A stretch of 64,000 nucleotides of DNA from Pantoea eucrina. GTDB lineage: Bacteria; Pseudomonadota; Gammaproteobacteria; Enterobacterales; Enterobacteriaceae. The stretch lies in contig NZ_MAYN01000008.1 in assembly GCF_001691555.1 (NCBI RefSeq), positions 1,852,682-1,916,681 of the forward strand. The letters run 5' to 3'. Below, piece by piece: positions 50,454-60,966 of this stretch. Under the pieces are notes generated by a model. It ran no database searches. It saw only the letters and a list, made by a program, of their open reading frames with translations, and was not told the DNA's origin. Each line of letters starts with the position of its first letter. Within the stretch, counting starts at the first letter, position 1. Made by a program: the position numbers and the translations under genes.

Positions 50454-51674
50454 ATGACCACTGGCGGCCAGACTCAAATAGGAAATGTCGATCTTGTCAA
50501 ACAACTCAATAGCGCAGCCGTTTATCGGTTGATCGATCAACAGGGGCCGATTTCGCGCATTCAGATTGCCGATCTCAGCCAGCTTGCGCCCGCCAGTGTC
50601 ACCAAGATTACCCGTCAGCTGATTGAACGCGGCTTGATCAAAGAGGTTGAGCAGCAGGCCTCTACCGGAGGTCGCCGCGCCATCTCCATTATTACGGAAA
50701 CCCGTCACTTTCATACCATCGGCGTCCGTCTCGGGCGCAATGATGCCACGCTCACCCTGTTTGATTTAAGCGGTAAATCGCTGGCGCAGGAAGATTATCC
50801 GCTACCGGAACGCACGCAGGAGACGCTGGAGAACGCGCTATTTAATGCCATTAGCGCGTTTATTAACGTGCATCAGCGCAAAATTCATGAGCTGATCGCT
50901 ATTGCCGTCATCCTGCCCGGGCTGGTCGATCCGGTTAAAGGCATTATCCGCTATATGCCGCACATTGCCGTCAGCCACTGGCCGCTGGTAGCCAGCCTGC
51001 AGCAGCGGTTCAGCGTGACCAGCTTTGTGGGTCACGATATCCGCAGCCTGGCGCTGGCCGAGCACTACTTTGGTGCAAGCCGCGACTGTGCTGATTCGAT
51101 TCTGGTGCGGCTGCATCGCGGGACCGGTGCCGGCATCATTGCTAACGGACAGATTTTCCTGGGCAGTAACGGTAACGTGGGTGAAATCGGCCATATTCAG
51201 GTGGATCCGTTAGGCGAGCGCTGCCACTGCGGCAACTTTGGCTGTCTGGAAACCATCGCCGCGAATGGTGCCATTGAAAACCGCGTACGCCATCTGCTGA
51301 ATCAGGGGTATCCGAGTGTGCTGTCACTGGATAACTGCCTGATGCCGCAAATCTGTCACGCCGCTAATCAGGGCGACGCGCTGGCGTGTGAAGTGATTGA
51401 GTATGTTGGTCGTTATCTCGGCAAAGCGATTGCGATCGCAATCAACCTTTTTAACCCGCAAAAGGTGGTGCTGGCGGGCGAAATCACTGAAGCAGACAAA
51501 GTGCTGTTTCCCGCCATCGAGAGCTGTATCAATACGCAGGTGCTGCGCGAGTTTCGGAAAAACCTGCCGGTTGTGCGCTCACAGCTGGATCACCGCTCTG
51601 CAATTGGCGCGTTTGCGCTGGCGAAACGCGCTATGCTAAATGGCATTCTGCTGCAGCATCTGCTGGAAGATTAA
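50454..51674 (+). CDS. nagC: N-acetylglucosamine repressor NagC (ROK family)
   Basis: Represses nag genes and is released by GlcNAc-6-P. The 406-aa product (E. coli 406) has an N-terminal winged helix-turn-helix (ISRIQIADLSQLAPASVTKIT) and a ROK domain with zinc-binding CHCGNFGCLE. It starts 8 bases after nagA. Confidence 0.97.
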   Translation: MTTGGQTQIGNVDLVKQLNSAAVYRLIDQQGPISRIQIADLSQLAPASVTKITRQLIERGLIKEVEQQASTGGRRAISIITETRHFHTIGVRLGRNDATLTLFDLSGKSLAQEDYPLPERTQETLENALFNAISAFINVHQRKIHELIAIAVILPGLVDPVKGIIRYMPHIAVSHWPLVASLQQRFSVTSFVGHDIRSLALAEHYFGASRDCADSILVRLHRGTGAGIIANGQIFLGSNGNVGEIGHIQVDPLGERCHCGNFGCLETIAANGAIENRVRHLLNQGYPSVLSLDNCLMPQICHAANQGDALACEVIEYVGRYLGKAIAIAINLFNPQKVVLAGEITEADKVLFPAIESCINTQVLREFRKNLPVVRSQLDHRSAIGAFALAKRAMLNGILLQHLLED

Positions 51675-51711
51675 CTGTAACCTGCCTGAGCAGGCCTGAC
51701 CGGGATCGTGT

Positions 51712-52464
51712 ATGACCATTAAAAGCGTAATCTGTGATATTGATGGCGTGTTGATGCATGACAACACCGCCGTGAAAGGGGCTAATGAATTTCTGCAGCG
51801 CATTCTGGAAAAAGGCATGCCGCTGGTTGTGCTGACTAACTATCCGTCGCAGACAGCGCAGGATCTGGCCAACCGTTTTTCCAACGCTGGCGTCGACATT
51901 CCTGACTCCGTTTTTTATACCTCTGCTATGGCCACCGCTGATTTCCTGCGTCGTCAGGAAGGAAAAAAAGCCTATGTGATCGGAGAAGGTGCGCTGGTTC
52001 ACGAACTCTATAACGCCGGCTTTACCATTACCGACGTCAATCCTGACTTTGTTATCGTCGGTGAAACGCGTTCGTTTAACTGGGATATGATGCATAAAGC
52101 CGCTTTTTTTGTGGCTAATGGCGCGCGCTTTATTGCAACCAATCCGGATACCCATGCGCGCGGCTTTATTCCCGCCTGCGGCGCACTCTGCGCCGGTATC
52201 GAAACCATTTCCGGACGCAAGCCGTTTTATGTCGGCAAGCCCAGCCCCTACATTATGCGGGCGGCGCTGAATAAAATGCATGCGCACTCTGAAGAGACGG
52301 TAATCGTGGGCGATAACCTGCGCACGGACATTCTGGCGGGCTTCCAGGCCGGGCTCGAAACCATTCTGGTGCTGTCAGGTGTCTCCACCCTGAGCGACAT
52401 CGATGCGATGCCGTTCCGGCCTGACTGGATTTTTCCTTCCGTCGCCGATATCGATCTGTTCTGA
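51712..52464 (+). CDS. nagD: Nucleotide phosphatase NagD (HAD superfamily)
   Basis: HAD type-IIA phosphatase preferring UMP/GMP. The 250-aa product (E. coli 250) has the nucleophile/acid pair in DIDGVLMHD and the metal-binding VGDNLRTDI. Last gene of nagBACD. Confidence 0.97.
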   Translation: MTIKSVICDIDGVLMHDNTAVKGANEFLQRILEKGMPLVVLTNYPSQTAQDLANRFSNAGVDIPDSVFYTSAMATADFLRRQEGKKAYVIGEGALVHELYNAGFTITDVNPDFVIVGETRSFNWDMMHKAAFFVANGARFIATNPDTHARGFIPACGALCAGIETISGRKPFYVGKPSPYIMRAALNKMHAHSEETVIVGDNLRTDILAGFQAGLETILVLSGVSTLSDIDAMPFRPDWIFPSVADIDLF

Positions 52465-52484
52465 CTGGTGCGGTGAACCAGCTG

Positions 52485-52521
52485 ACGCCCTGCTCACTTA
52501 CCGGTGTGCGGGGCGTTTTTG
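52485..52521 (+). terminator. Terminator of nagBACD
   Basis: ACGCCC (52485) pairs with GGGCGT (52511) around a partly paired loop, followed by TTTTTGTTT. The following 240 bases before asnB are AT-rich and hold no gene; they presumably carry the asnB promoter. Confidence 0.7.
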
Positions 52522-52762
52522 TTTCAGACCACTGGTGACAAAAAGATCTAAACCGGCAAATTATTAGATGCCATCTAAAAATACGGCTTTTATTTTAGAT
52601 AAAATTCAATTTATTCACCTCTGCAACACTCTATTTATCATAAAAACGTTATTTTACTTGCGCAACCACCACCAATTAGCGCATTTTCTTATACATCACG
52701 CAGCGCAGGCTGCCGGACAAATGCAAAATAACATCGCCACAGGGTGAGATCAGGAGTCAGTT

Positions 52763-54430
52763 ATGTGTTCGATTTTTGGTGTGCTGGATCTGAAAAGCGA
52801 TTCTGCTGAACTGCGTAAGAAAGCGCTGGAGTGTTCCCGTCTGATGCGTCACCGCGGCCCGGACTGGTCAGGTGTGTTTGCCGACGATAACGCTATCCTG
52901 GTGCATGAGCGCCTTTCAATCGTTGACGTTAACAACGGCGCACAGCCGCTGTATAACGCTGACCACACCCACGTACTGGCCGTGAACGGCGAAATTTATA
53001 ACCATCAGGCGCTGCGCGCTGAGCTGAGCGATCGTTACGCGTTTCAGACCGGCTCCGACTGCGAAGTGATCCTGGCGCTCTATCAGGAAAAAGGTGTCGA
53101 TTTCCTCGACGACCTGCAGGGTATGTTTGCTTTCATCCTGTGGGACAGCGTAAAACAGCAGTACCTGATTGGTCGCGATCATATCGGTATCATTCCGCTC
53201 TATATGGGTAATGATGAGCATGGCAACCTTTACGTGGCGTCTGAAATGAAAGCGCTGGTCCCGGTCTGCCGCTCTATTAAAGAATTCCCGCCGGGAAGCT
53301 ACCTCTCCAGCACTGACGGTGAGATCCGCCGTTACTGGCAGCGCGACTGGATGGATTTTGCGGCGGTTGCGCAGAACACCACGGATGCTGCCGGCCTGAA
53401 ACATGCGCTGGAAGAGTCAGTAAAAAGCCATCTGATGTCTGATGTTCCTTACGGCGTGCTGCTCTCAGGCGGACTGGACTCTTCAATCATTTCAGCCGTC
53501 ACCAAGCGTTTTGCCGCTAAACGGGTGGAAGATGCTGATAAGAGCGACGCCTGGTGGCCACAGCTGCACTCGTTTGCTGTCGGTCTGGAAGGTTCGCCCG
53601 ATCTGAAAGCTGCACAGGCAGTTGCCGATCATCTCGGTACCGTGCACCACGAAATTCATTTCACGGTGCAGGAAGGTCTGGACGCGATCCGTGACGTGAT
53701 TTACCACATCGAAACCTACGATGTCACCACCATTCGCGCCTCAACGCCGATGTATCTGATGTCGCGCAAAATCAAGGCGATGGGTATCAAAATGGTGCTT
53801 TCAGGTGAAGGCGCGGACGAAGTATTTGGCGGCTATCTCTACTTCCATAAAGCGCCAAACGCCCGCGAGTTCCATGAAGAGAACGTACGTAAACTGCTGG
53901 CGCTGCATATGTTTGACTGCGCACGCGCCAACAAAGCGATGTCAGCCTGGGGTGTAGAAGCACGCGTGCCGTTCCTGGACAAAAAGTTCCTTGATGTAGC
54001 AATGCGCATCAACCCGGAAGATAAACTGTGCGGCAGCAACGGGAAGATGGAAAAGCACATTCTGCGTGAATGCTTCTCATCTTATCTGCCGGAGAGCGTG
54101 GCGTGGCGTCAGAAAGAGCAGTTTTCTGATGGCGTCGGTTACAGCTGGATCGATACGCTGAAAGAAGTGGCGGCGCAGCAGGTAAGCGATCAGCAGCTGG
54201 CGACCGCGCACTTCCGCTTCCCGCACAACATGCCTGGCTCTAAAGAAGCGTATCTCTATCGCGAAATTTTTGAGGAGCTGTTCCCGCTGCCGAGCGCGGC
54301 GGAGTGTGTGCCTGGCGGACCGTCTGTGGCCTGCTCTTCGGCCAAAGCGATTGAGTGGGATGAGGCGTTCAAATCCATGGACGATCCGTCCGGCCGTGCC
54401 GTTGGCGTGCATCAGTCCGCTTACAAATAA
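52763..54430 (+). CDS. asnB: Asparagine synthetase B (glutamine-hydrolysing)
   Basis: Makes asparagine from aspartate, ATP and glutamine. The 555-aa product (E. coli 554) has the N-terminal nucleophile Cys2 (MCSIFGVLD) of the class II glutaminase domain and the PP-loop SGGLDSS in the synthetase domain. AGGAG precedes the ATG. Confidence 0.98.
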   Translation: MCSIFGVLDLKSDSAELRKKALECSRLMRHRGPDWSGVFADDNAILVHERLSIVDVNNGAQPLYNADHTHVLAVNGEIYNHQALRAELSDRYAFQTGSDCEVILALYQEKGVDFLDDLQGMFAFILWDSVKQQYLIGRDHIGIIPLYMGNDEHGNLYVASEMKALVPVCRSIKEFPPGSYLSSTDGEIRRYWQRDWMDFAAVAQNTTDAAGLKHALEESVKSHLMSDVPYGVLLSGGLDSSIISAVTKRFAAKRVEDADKSDAWWPQLHSFAVGLEGSPDLKAAQAVADHLGTVHHEIHFTVQEGLDAIRDVIYHIETYDVTTIRASTPMYLMSRKIKAMGIKMVLSGEGADEVFGGYLYFHKAPNAREFHEENVRKLLALHMFDCARANKAMSAWGVEARVPFLDKKFLDVAMRINPEDKLCGSNGKMEKHILRECFSSYLPESVAWRQKEQFSDGVGYSWIDTLKEVAAQQVSDQQLATAHFRFPHNMPGSKEAYLYREIFEELFPLPSAAECVPGGPSVACSSAKAIEWDEAFKSMDDPSGRAVGVHQSAYK

Positions 54431-54450
54431 GCGTCGTGTCAGAAAAAATA

Positions 54451-54474
54451 AGGGACCCGCAGCGGTCCCTTTTT
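54451..54474 (+). terminator. Terminator of asnB
   Basis: AGGGACC-CGCAGC-GGTCCCT stem followed by TTTT, 20 bases after the stop. Confidence 0.85.
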
Positions 54475-54579
54475 AGTTGCAACTGACGCGGATGTGATCG
54501 AAAATCGATGAATAAAGCACCAGGCTGGTTACAAGCCAGACAAACGGGCACCGCAAGGTAAAAAACGGCAAAAAAACTG

Positions 54580-54608
54580 TTGACGCTACAAAGCTCAATA
54601 CGCATAAT
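54580..54608 (+). promoter_or_regulatory. Promoter of the metT-type tRNA operon
   Basis: TTGACG (54580) and CATAAT (54603) are 17 bases apart. The next bases, GCGCCCCGC, form a GC-rich discriminator, the hallmark of stringently controlled stable-RNA promoters. The first tRNA starts 40 bases past the -10. Confidence 0.85.
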
Positions 54609-54647
54609 GCGCCCCGCAACGCCGTTGAAGGTAACGCGAAAAAAGAT

Positions 54648-54724
54648 GGCTACGTAGCTCAGTCGGTTAGAGCACATCACTCATAATGATGGGGTCACAG
54701 GTTCGATTCCCGTCGTAGCCACCA
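54648..54724 (+). tRNA. metT: tRNA-Met (CAT), elongator
   Basis: 77 bases with CCA. Anticodon CAT in CACTCATAATG. GGCTACGTAGCTCAG start. First gene of the operon; identical to the copy at 55053. Confidence 0.95.
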
Positions 54725-54732
54725 TCTTTTTT

Positions 54733-54817
54733 GCGGGAGTGGCGAAATTGGTAGACGCACCAGATTTAGGTTCTGGCGCCGCAAGGTGTGCGAGTTCAAG
54801 TCTCGCCTCCCGCACCA
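54733..54817 (+). tRNA. leuW: tRNA-Leu (TAG)
   Basis: 85 bases with CCA, long variable arm, anticodon TAG in GATTTAGGTTC. Matches E. coli leuW in position and type. Confidence 0.95.
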
Positions 54818-54838
54818 TTTCAGTCTTCGGCAGCCGGA

Positions 54839-54913
54839 TGGGGTATCGCCAAGCGGTAAGGCACCGGTTTTTGATACCGGCATTCCCTGGTTCGAATCCA
54901 GGTACCCCAGCCA
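54839..54913 (+). tRNA. glnU: tRNA-Gln (TTG)
   Basis: 75 bases with CCA. Anticodon TTG in GGTTTTTGATAC. Acceptor stem TGGGGTA/TACCCCA. Confidence 0.95.
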
Positions 54914-54947
54914 ATCCGATATGTTTTCGTGGATACGCGTTAACAGA

Positions 54948-55022
54948 TGGGATATCGCCAAGCGGTAAGGCACCGGTTTTTGATACCGGCATTCCCTGGT
55001 TCGAATCCAGGTATCCCAGCCA
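54948..55022 (+). tRNA. glnW: tRNA-Gln (TTG), second copy
   Basis: 75 bases with CCA. Differs from the previous copy only by a paired acceptor-stem change: TGGGATA with TATCCCA. Confidence 0.95.
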
Positions 55023-55052
55023 GCATCGGGAAAAGCAGTAAAGCAGTAGAAT

Positions 55053-55129
55053 GGCTACGTAGCTCAGTCGGTTAGAGCACATCACTCATAATGATGGGGT
55101 CACAGGTTCGATTCCCGTCGTAGCCACCA
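55053..55129 (+). tRNA. metU: tRNA-Met (CAT), second copy
   Basis: 77 bases with CCA, identical to the copy at 54648. Confidence 0.95.
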
Positions 55130-55135
55130 GATAAT

Positions 55136-55210
55136 TGGGGTGTCGCCAAGCGGTAAGGCACTGGTTTCTGATACCAGCATTCCGGGGTTCGAATCCCTGC
55201 ACCCCAGCCA
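55136..55210 (+). tRNA. glnV: tRNA-Gln (CTG)
   Basis: 75 bases with CCA. Anticodon CTG in GGTTTCTGATAC; six bases after the Met copy. Confidence 0.95.
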
Positions 55211-55238
55211 TACAAAGACAATTTGATCTAACACCTAT

Positions 55239-55313
55239 TGGGGTGTCGCCAAGCGGTAAGGCACTGGTTTCTGATACCAGCATTCCGGGGTTCGAATCCC
55301 TGCACCCCAGCCA
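55239..55313 (+). tRNA. glnX: tRNA-Gln (CTG), second copy
   Basis: 75 bases with CCA, same sequence as the previous copy. Last gene before the operon terminator. Confidence 0.95.
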
Positions 55314-55325
55314 AATTGCACAACA

Positions 55326-55353
55326 GGCCCGCTTTTGCGGGCTTTGTTGTTTC
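55326..55353 (+). terminator. Terminator of the tRNA operon
   Basis: GCCCGC-TTTT-GCGGGC followed by TTTGTTGTTT, 13 bases past the last tRNA. Confidence 0.8.
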
Positions 55354-55411
55354 TGACGTTCAGTAAAATGCCGCGCATTCTGCCAGCGCATTGCGCCAGC
55401 AGAGAATCCGA

Positions 55412-56584
55412 TCAGAGCCCCAGCGCGTAACGCAGCGCGCGACGCTTCAGTCCGCCAGCGCGCTCCGCCGCCATCAATCCCAGATTACGTGCCAGCCGCA
55501 GCGGCGGCAGCGCATTGCTAAAGGCAAAATAGAACAGATCCATACCGCCCTGCATCAGCAGATTGTCACGATAGCGTTCACGCTGATAGCGCTGCAGCAC
55601 CGCCATCGCTGACCACGTCTGTGCCTGACTGCGCGCCTCGGTTAACACCGTAATCAGCGCATCCACATCGCGATAGCCCAGGTTAACCCCCTGCCCCGCC
55701 AGCGGATTAATTGTATGTGCAGCATCCCCCACCAGCGCCAGTCCCGGCATGACGTAGCGCGTGGCGTGACGCCGGACCAGCGGGAACGACGCCGCGCTTT
55801 TTACCTGGAAACGTCCGAGACGGGCCGGGAAGTTCAGACTGACCTCTTTCTCCAGCTGGCTTAGCGGCAGCGCCTGCAGCTGCCGGATACGTGCAGGTGC
55901 GTCATACCACACCAGCGATGCATGCTGGTCAAACAGCGGCAGAAAGGCGCGCGGCCCCTGCGGGGTAAATTGCTGCCAGGTGGTATCGCCCGCTGCGTGT
56001 TCACATTCAGCACTGATAAGCATGCAGGATTGCGCATAGTTCCAGCCGTGTACACCGATGCCTGCCAGCTGACGTACCCGCGAGTTAGCGCCATCCGCGC
56101 CAACCACCAGCCGGGCATCAAGCGGTGCGCCCTGATCCAGCGTCACGTGCCAGCCGCCGCTGTGCGGCTGCAGATCCTGCAGGGTTGCCGGGCATAACAG
56201 CGCAACGCCATCCTGCTGCATCTGTTCCCACAGCGCCCGCTGCAGTACGCGGTTCTCCACCATATAGCCGAGCACCGGCAGGCCCAGCGATGCCGCATCA
56301 AACGTAACGTGCGCGCTCTGCCACTCCCAGGTTTCCAGTTTGCGATAGGGTGCGCTGCGCATCGTCTCTACGCGTGCCCAGGCACCCAGCTGCTGCAGCA
56401 GCGCAACCGAAGAAGCACCAATGGCGGATATACGGATATCAGGCTCACGGCCGGCATCAAACGCATCAGGTTCTGCACGCTCAATGACAGCGACGCGGAA
56501 CTGCTGCTGCGCCAGCCCGCAGGCCAGTGCGGCCCCCACCATGCCACCTCCGACGATGACCACGTCATACTGTCTCTCCTGCAT
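55412..56584 (-). CDS. ubiF: 3-demethoxyubiquinol 3-hydroxylase
   Basis: FAD monooxygenase of ubiquinone synthesis. The 390-aa product (E. coli 391) has the dinucleotide motif VGGGMVGAALACGL at the N-terminus, VVGADGANSRVR in the middle and the second FAD motif LVGDAAHTINPLAGQGVNLG. Convergent with the tRNA operon and divergent from miaB. Confidence 0.95.
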   Translation of the reverse strand: MQERQYDVVIVGGGMVGAALACGLAQQQFRVAVIERAEPDAFDAGREPDIRISAIGASSVALLQQLGAWARVETMRSAPYRKLETWEWQSAHVTFDAASLGLPVLGYMVENRVLQRALWEQMQQDGVALLCPATLQDLQPHSGGWHVTLDQGAPLDARLVVGADGANSRVRQLAGIGVHGWNYAQSCMLISAECEHAAGDTTWQQFTPQGPRAFLPLFDQHASLVWYDAPARIRQLQALPLSQLEKEVSLNFPARLGRFQVKSAASFPLVRRHATRYVMPGLALVGDAAHTINPLAGQGVNLGYRDVDALITVLTEARSQAQTWSAMAVLQRYQRERYRDNLLMQGGMDLFYFAFSNALPPLRLARNLGLMAAERAGGLKRRALRYALGL

Positions 56585-56825
56585 CGATCCTCACCTTTCC
56601 TGTTGCCATAACGCCCCACGGCGTTTGCTGATAAACAAAGTGTACCGGAAATCATCCGCAATAGGGGGCTGAGCCGCTTCCCCCTCTCTTTGCCCCCTCG
56701 CTGCTGTGCAGCAGTCCGGCTGACACTCAGCAGCGCGAAGTATGACAGGCACGCTGGTCACATCCCCCCCAAAGCATTACACTATGCCCCCTGCACTTCC
56801 CTGCTCAGATTCAATGGCTGGTTCA

Positions 56826-58250
56826 ATGACCAAAAAACTGCATATCAAAACCTGGGGCTGTCAGATGAATGAGTATGATTCATCCAAGATGGCTGACCTG
56901 CTGAACAGTACGCACGGCTACACTCTGACGGAGGAAGCCGAAGACGCAGATGTTCTGCTGCTCAATACCTGCTCTATCCGTGAGAAAGCGCAGGAGAAAG
57001 TTTTTCACCTGTTAGGGCGCTGGAAAAAGCTTAAAGCGGCCAATCCGGATCTTATCATCGGCGTGGGCGGCTGCGTGGCGTCGCAGGAAGGCGATAAACT
57101 GCGTCAGCGTGCGCAGTGTGTTGATATCGTCTTTGGGCCACAGACACTGCATCGCCTGCCGGAGATGATTAATCAGGTACGTGGCAATAAAAGCCCGGTC
57201 GTTGACGTCAGCTTCCCGGAAATTGAAAAATTTGACCGTCTGCCTGAGCCGCGCGCTGAAGGCCCGACGGCTTTCGTCTCTATCATGGAAGGGTGCAATA
57301 AATATTGCACTTTCTGCGTGGTGCCGTATACCCGCGGCGAAGAAGTCAGTCGTCCCTGCGACGATATTCTGCTGGAAATCGCCCAGCTGGCGGCTCAGGG
57401 TGTGCGCGAGGTTAATCTGCTGGGTCAGAACGTCAACGCCTATCGCGGCCCAACTTTTGATGACCAGATCTGCACGTTTGCCGAGCTGCTGCGTCTGGTC
57501 GCCGCCATTGACGGTATCGATCGCATCCGCTTTACCACCAGCCATCCGATTGAGTTCACCGATGACATCATTGATGTCTATCGCGATACGCCGGAGCTGG
57601 TGAGCTTCCTGCATCTGCCGGTTCAGAGCGGTGCCGATCGTATTCTGACGCTGATGAAGCGTGCGCACACCGCGCTGGAGTACAAAGCAATTATTCGCAA
57701 GCTGCGCGCAGCACGCCCTGATATCGAAATCAGCTCTGATTTCATCATCGGCTTCCCGGGTGAAACCCAGCACGATTTTGAACAGACCATGAAGCTGATC
57801 CACGACGTTAACTTTGATACCAGCTACAGCTTTATCTACTCTGCCCGTCCGGGTACGCCTGCGGCCGATCTGCCTGATGACGTGCCGGAAGAGGAGAAAA
57901 AGCAGCGCCTTTACATACTGCAGGATCGTATCCAGCAGCAGGCAATGGCGATCAGCCGCCGCATGGTTGGCACCGTTCAGCGTATTCTGGTTGAGGGCAC
58001 ATCACGTAAAAATGTGATGGAGCTGACCGGACGTACTGAAAATAACCGTGTAGTGAACTTTGAAGGCTCAGTCAGCATGATTGGCAGATTTGTCGACGTT
58101 GAAATCGTTGATGTCTACGCCAACTCACTGCGCGGCGTGGTCGTACGCACCGAAGATCGCATGGGACTGCGCGTAGCGCAGAGTCCGGCAGCCGTGATTG
58201 CCCGCACCCGCAAAGAGGATGAAACCGGCGTCGGCCTGTATCAGCCCTGA
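56826..58250 (+). CDS. miaB: tRNA-2-methylthio-N6-dimethylallyladenosine synthase
   Basis: Radical-SAM methylthiotransferase modifying A37. The 474-aa product (E. coli 474) has the UPF0004 domain with cluster cysteines ([29 protein letters not shown]), the radical-[11 protein letters not shown] and a C-terminal TRAM domain. The ATG at 56826 matches the E. coli start [13 protein letters not shown]; upstream in-frame ATGs at 56742 and nearby are not conserved. Confidence 0.97.
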   Translation: MTKKLHIKTWGCQMNEYDSSKMADLLNSTHGYTLTEEAEDADVLLLNTCSIREKAQEKVFHLLGRWKKLKAANPDLIIGVGGCVASQEGDKLRQRAQCVDIVFGPQTLHRLPEMINQVRGNKSPVVDVSFPEIEKFDRLPEPRAEGPTAFVSIMEGCNKYCTFCVVPYTRGEEVSRPCDDILLEIAQLAAQGVREVNLLGQNVNAYRGPTFDDQICTFAELLRLVAAIDGIDRIRFTTSHPIEFTDDIIDVYRDTPELVSFLHLPVQSGADRILTLMKRAHTALEYKAIIRKLRAARPDIEISSDFIIGFPGETQHDFEQTMKLIHDVNFDTSYSFIYSARPGTPAADLPDDVPEEEKKQRLYILQDRIQQQAMAISRRMVGTVQRILVEGTSRKNVMELTGRTENNRVVNFEGSVSMIGRFVDVEIVDVYANSLRGVVVRTEDRMGLRVAQSPAAVIARTRKEDETGVGLYQP

Positions 58251-58264
58251 CAATTAATGACTGT

Positions 58265-58289
58265 GCGGCAGCACGCAGCGTGCTGCCGC
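58265..58289 (+). terminator. Hairpin after miaB, probable terminator
   Basis: Perfect 11-bp stem GCGGCAGCACG-CAG-CGTGCTGCCGC, 15 bases after the stop, followed by only CTGTTT, so termination strength is uncertain. Confidence 0.5.
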
Positions 58290-58347
58290 CTGTTTCATCC
58301 GCCAGCCCTTGCATTCTGCAGCGCTCGCCCAAATATCTTTCCCTGCG

Positions 58348-58374
58348 CTTGCGTCCTGATGCTGTCCCATAAAT
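58348..58374 (+). promoter_or_regulatory. Candidate sigma32 promoter of ybeZYX-lnt
   Basis: CTTGCGT followed after 10 bases by TCCCATAAAT, close to the heat-shock consensus CTTGAAA and CCCCATNT. E. coli ybeZYX belongs to the sigma32 regulon, so the site is plausible. Confidence 0.5.
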
Positions 58375-58455
58375 AATTTTGTCATACGCTGATGACGCGC
58401 ACGCGCGGCATCCCTACACTTTTTCAACTGGCCCTGTGTGACCCAAAGGATTCAA

Positions 58456-59529
58456 TTGAATATCGAAACTCGTGAAATCGCCCTGGAACCTGCCGACAAC
58501 CAGCGTCTGATGAGCCTGTGCGGTCCGTTTGATGACAATGTGAAGCAGCTGGAACGCCGTCTGGGCATCGAAATCAACCGCCGTGATAACCAGTTTAAGC
58601 TGGTGGGCCGGGCCCTCAGCGTTGACGCCGCTGCACATATTCTGCGTACGCTGTACGTGGATACCGCGCCGGTACGCGGCCACATTCCGGATATCGAACC
58701 GGATCAGATCCATCTGGCCATTAAAGAGAGCCGGGTGCTGGAGCAGACCGCCGAAAGCGTGCCGGAGTATGGCAAAGCGGTAAACATTAAAACCAAACGC
58801 GGCGTGATTAAGCCGCGCACGCCGAATCAGGCGCAGTATATCGCCAACATTCTCGACCACGATATCACCTTTGGTATTGGCCCGGCGGGTACCGGTAAAA
58901 CTTATCTCGCAGTAGCCGCCGCGGTTGATGCGCTGGAGCGTCAGGAGATCCGTCGTATTCTGCTGACCCGTCCGGCAGTAGAAGCGGGTGAAAAACTGGG
59001 CTTTCTGCCTGGCGATCTGAGCCAGAAGGTTGATCCCTATCTGCGTCCGCTTTATGACGCACTGTTTGAGATGCTCGGCTTTGAGCGGGTTGAAAAGCTG
59101 ATGGAGCGTAACGTGATTGAGGTGGCGCCGCTCGCCTATATGCGCGGCCGTACGCTGAATGATGCGTTTGTGATCCTTGATGAGAGCCAGAACACCACCA
59201 TTGAACAGATGAAGATGTTCCTGACGCGCATCGGCTTTAACTCGAAAGCGGTGATCACCGGTGACGTGACGCAGATTGACCTGCCGCGCAGCACTAAGTC
59301 GGGTCTGCGCCATGCGATTGAAGTGCTGGCTGACGTTGACGAAATCAGCTTTAACTTCTTCCACAGCGAAGATGTGGTACGCCACCCGGTCGTGGCACGT
59401 ATTGTAAACGCGTATGAAGCCTGGGAAGAGGCGGATCAGAAACGCCGTGATAAACTGGCGGAAGAGCGTAAACGGGAATCGCTGGCTGCACAGGCTGCGA
59501 TCACCACACCACCACAGGAGCCGTCATGA
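58456..59529 (+). CDS. ybeZ: PhoH-like ATPase YbeZ
   Basis: Partner of the YbeY endoribonuclease in rRNA processing. 357 aa from the TTG at 58456, which has AAAGGA 5 bases upstream and gives the E. coli-like start (M)[14 protein letters not shown]; a GTG at 58438 lacks a ribosome-binding site. Walker [10 protein letters not shown] and Walker B ILDESQN are intact. Overlaps ybeY by 4 bases. Confidence 0.93.
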   Translation: MNIETREIALEPADNQRLMSLCGPFDDNVKQLERRLGIEINRRDNQFKLVGRALSVDAAAHILRTLYVDTAPVRGHIPDIEPDQIHLAIKESRVLEQTAESVPEYGKAVNIKTKRGVIKPRTPNQAQYIANILDHDITFGIGPAGTGKTYLAVAAAVDALERQEIRRILLTRPAVEAGEKLGFLPGDLSQKVDPYLRPLYDALFEMLGFERVEKLMERNVIEVAPLAYMRGRTLNDAFVILDESQNTTIEQMKMFLTRIGFNSKAVITGDVTQIDLPRSTKSGLRHAIEVLADVDEISFNFFHSEDVVRHPVVARIVNAYEAWEEADQKRRDKLAEERKRESLAAQAAITTPPQEPS

Positions 59530-59999
59530 GTACGGTAGTACTGGATTTACAGCAGGCCTGCGCCGAAGCACACGGCCTGCCGGAAGAGACCGCTTTTCAG
59601 CGCTGGCTGGAAGCGGCCGTCACCCCTTTTCAGCCTGAAAGCGAAGTGACTATTCGCCTGGTTGATGAAGCGGAGAGTCACGAGCTAAACCTGACTTACC
59701 GCGGCAAAGATAAGCCGACCAACGTGCTCTCCTTTCCTTTTGAAGCACCGCCGGGTATTGAACTGCCCCTGCTGGGAGATTTAATCATCTGCCGCCAGGT
59801 GGTTGAGCAGGAAGCGGCTGAACAGGGTAAAAGCACGGAAGCCCACTGGGCACATATGGTGGTACACGGCACGCTGCATCTGCTGGGTTATGACCATATT
59901 GAAGACAGTGAAGCCGAAGAGATGGAGGCGCTGGAGACTGAGATAATGCTTGCTCTTGGTTATCCCGACCCGTACATTTCGGAGAAAGAAGACGCCTGA
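59526..59999 (+). CDS. ybeY: Endoribonuclease YbeY
   Basis: Zinc metalloenzyme for 16S rRNA 3' maturation and ribosome quality control. The 157-aa product (E. coli 155) has the zinc motif H-x3-H-x5-H in [11 protein letters not shown]. Its ATG lies within the end of ybeZ. Confidence 0.97.
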   Translation: MSTVVLDLQQACAEAHGLPEETAFQRWLEAAVTPFQPESEVTIRLVDEAESHELNLTYRGKDKPTNVLSFPFEAPPGIELPLLGDLIICRQVVEQEAAEQGKSTEAHWAHMVVHGTLHLLGYDHIEDSEAEEMEALETEIMLALGYPDPYISEKEDA

Positions 60000-60080
60000 G
60001 CCACGGGTTCAGGCTACTGTGCTGCCGGCGGGACGCGGGCAGCTATCCTTATCTAACAGCGAGATCGTAATTAAAACGCC

Positions 60081-60962
60081 ATGAGCGACGACCATTCTCA
60101 AAACAACGACGCCCCCAGTAGTAAAAAGGGCTTCTTTTCCCTGCTGCTTAGCCAGCTGTTTCACGGTGAACCTAAAAATCGTGATGAACTGCTGGGTCTG
60201 ATCCGTGATTCTGAACAAAAAGAGCTGATTGATCAGGATACCCGCGACATGCTGGAAGGGGTGCTCGACATTGCCGAACAGCGCGTGCGCGATATCATGA
60301 TCCCGCGCTCGCAGATGATCACCCTGAAGCGCAATCAGAGTCTGGAAGAGTGCCTGGCAGTGATTATTGAATCTGCACACTCGCGCTTTCCGGTCATCAG
60401 CGAAGATAAAGATCACGTTGAAGGCATTCTGATGGCAAAAGATCTGCTGCCGTTTATGAGCAGCAGCGCTGAGCCATTCAGCATGGAAAAGGTGCTGCGT
60501 CCGGCGGTGGTAGTGCCGGAAAGCAAGCGTGTTGACCGCATGCTGAAAGAGTTCCGCTCGCAGCGCTATCATATGGCGATTGTTATTGATGAGTTTGGTG
60601 GCGTATCCGGTCTGGTTACGATTGAAGATATTCTGGAGCTGATTGTCGGCGAAATTGAAGATGAGTATGACGACGAAGAAGATCGCGACATTCGTCAGCT
60701 TAACCGCCACACCTACACGGTACGGGCGCTGACGCCGATTGAAGACTTCAATGAGGCGTTTGGCACTGATTTCAGCGACGACGAAGTGGATACGATTGGT
60801 GGTCTGGTTATGCAGGGCTTCGGCCATCTGCCGGCGCGCGGCGAGAGTATCACTATTGATGACTACCACTTCAAAATCGCTATGGCAGACAGCCGTCGTA
60901 TTATTCAGGTGCATGTGAAAATTCCGGAAGATTCTCCACAACCGCAACTCGAAGACGAATAA
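60081..60962 (+). CDS. corC: CNNM-type transporter-associated protein CorC (YbeX)
   Basis: 293 aa (E. coli 292). Two CBS domains (about 70-195) and a C-terminal CorC/HlyC domain (about 205-285) in a soluble protein tied to Mg2+/Co2+ efflux and to ribosome maturation through its ybeZY neighbours. Acidic C-terminus. Starts 81 bases after ybeY. Confidence 0.95.
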   Translation: MSDDHSQNNDAPSSKKGFFSLLLSQLFHGEPKNRDELLGLIRDSEQKELIDQDTRDMLEGVLDIAEQRVRDIMIPRSQMITLKRNQSLEECLAVIIESAHSRFPVISEDKDHVEGILMAKDLLPFMSSSAEPFSMEKVLRPAVVVPESKRVDRMLKEFRSQRYHMAIVIDEFGGVSGLVTIEDILELIVGEIEDEYDDEEDRDIRQLNRHTYTVRALTPIEDFNEAFGTDFSDDEVDTIGGLVMQGFGHLPARGESITIDDYHFKIAMADSRRIIQVHVKIPEDSPQPQLEDE

Positions 60963-60966
60963 TTCT

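Noticed and set aside
54648..55313. Regularly spaced direct repeats resembling a CRISPR array
   Set aside because: The repeats are complete tRNA genes with short irregular spacers.
54681..55391. ORFs of 101-134 codons across the tRNA operon, repeating GFEPGNAGI-like segments
   Set aside because: They are translations of repeated tRNA-Gln and tRNA-Met genes, not proteins.
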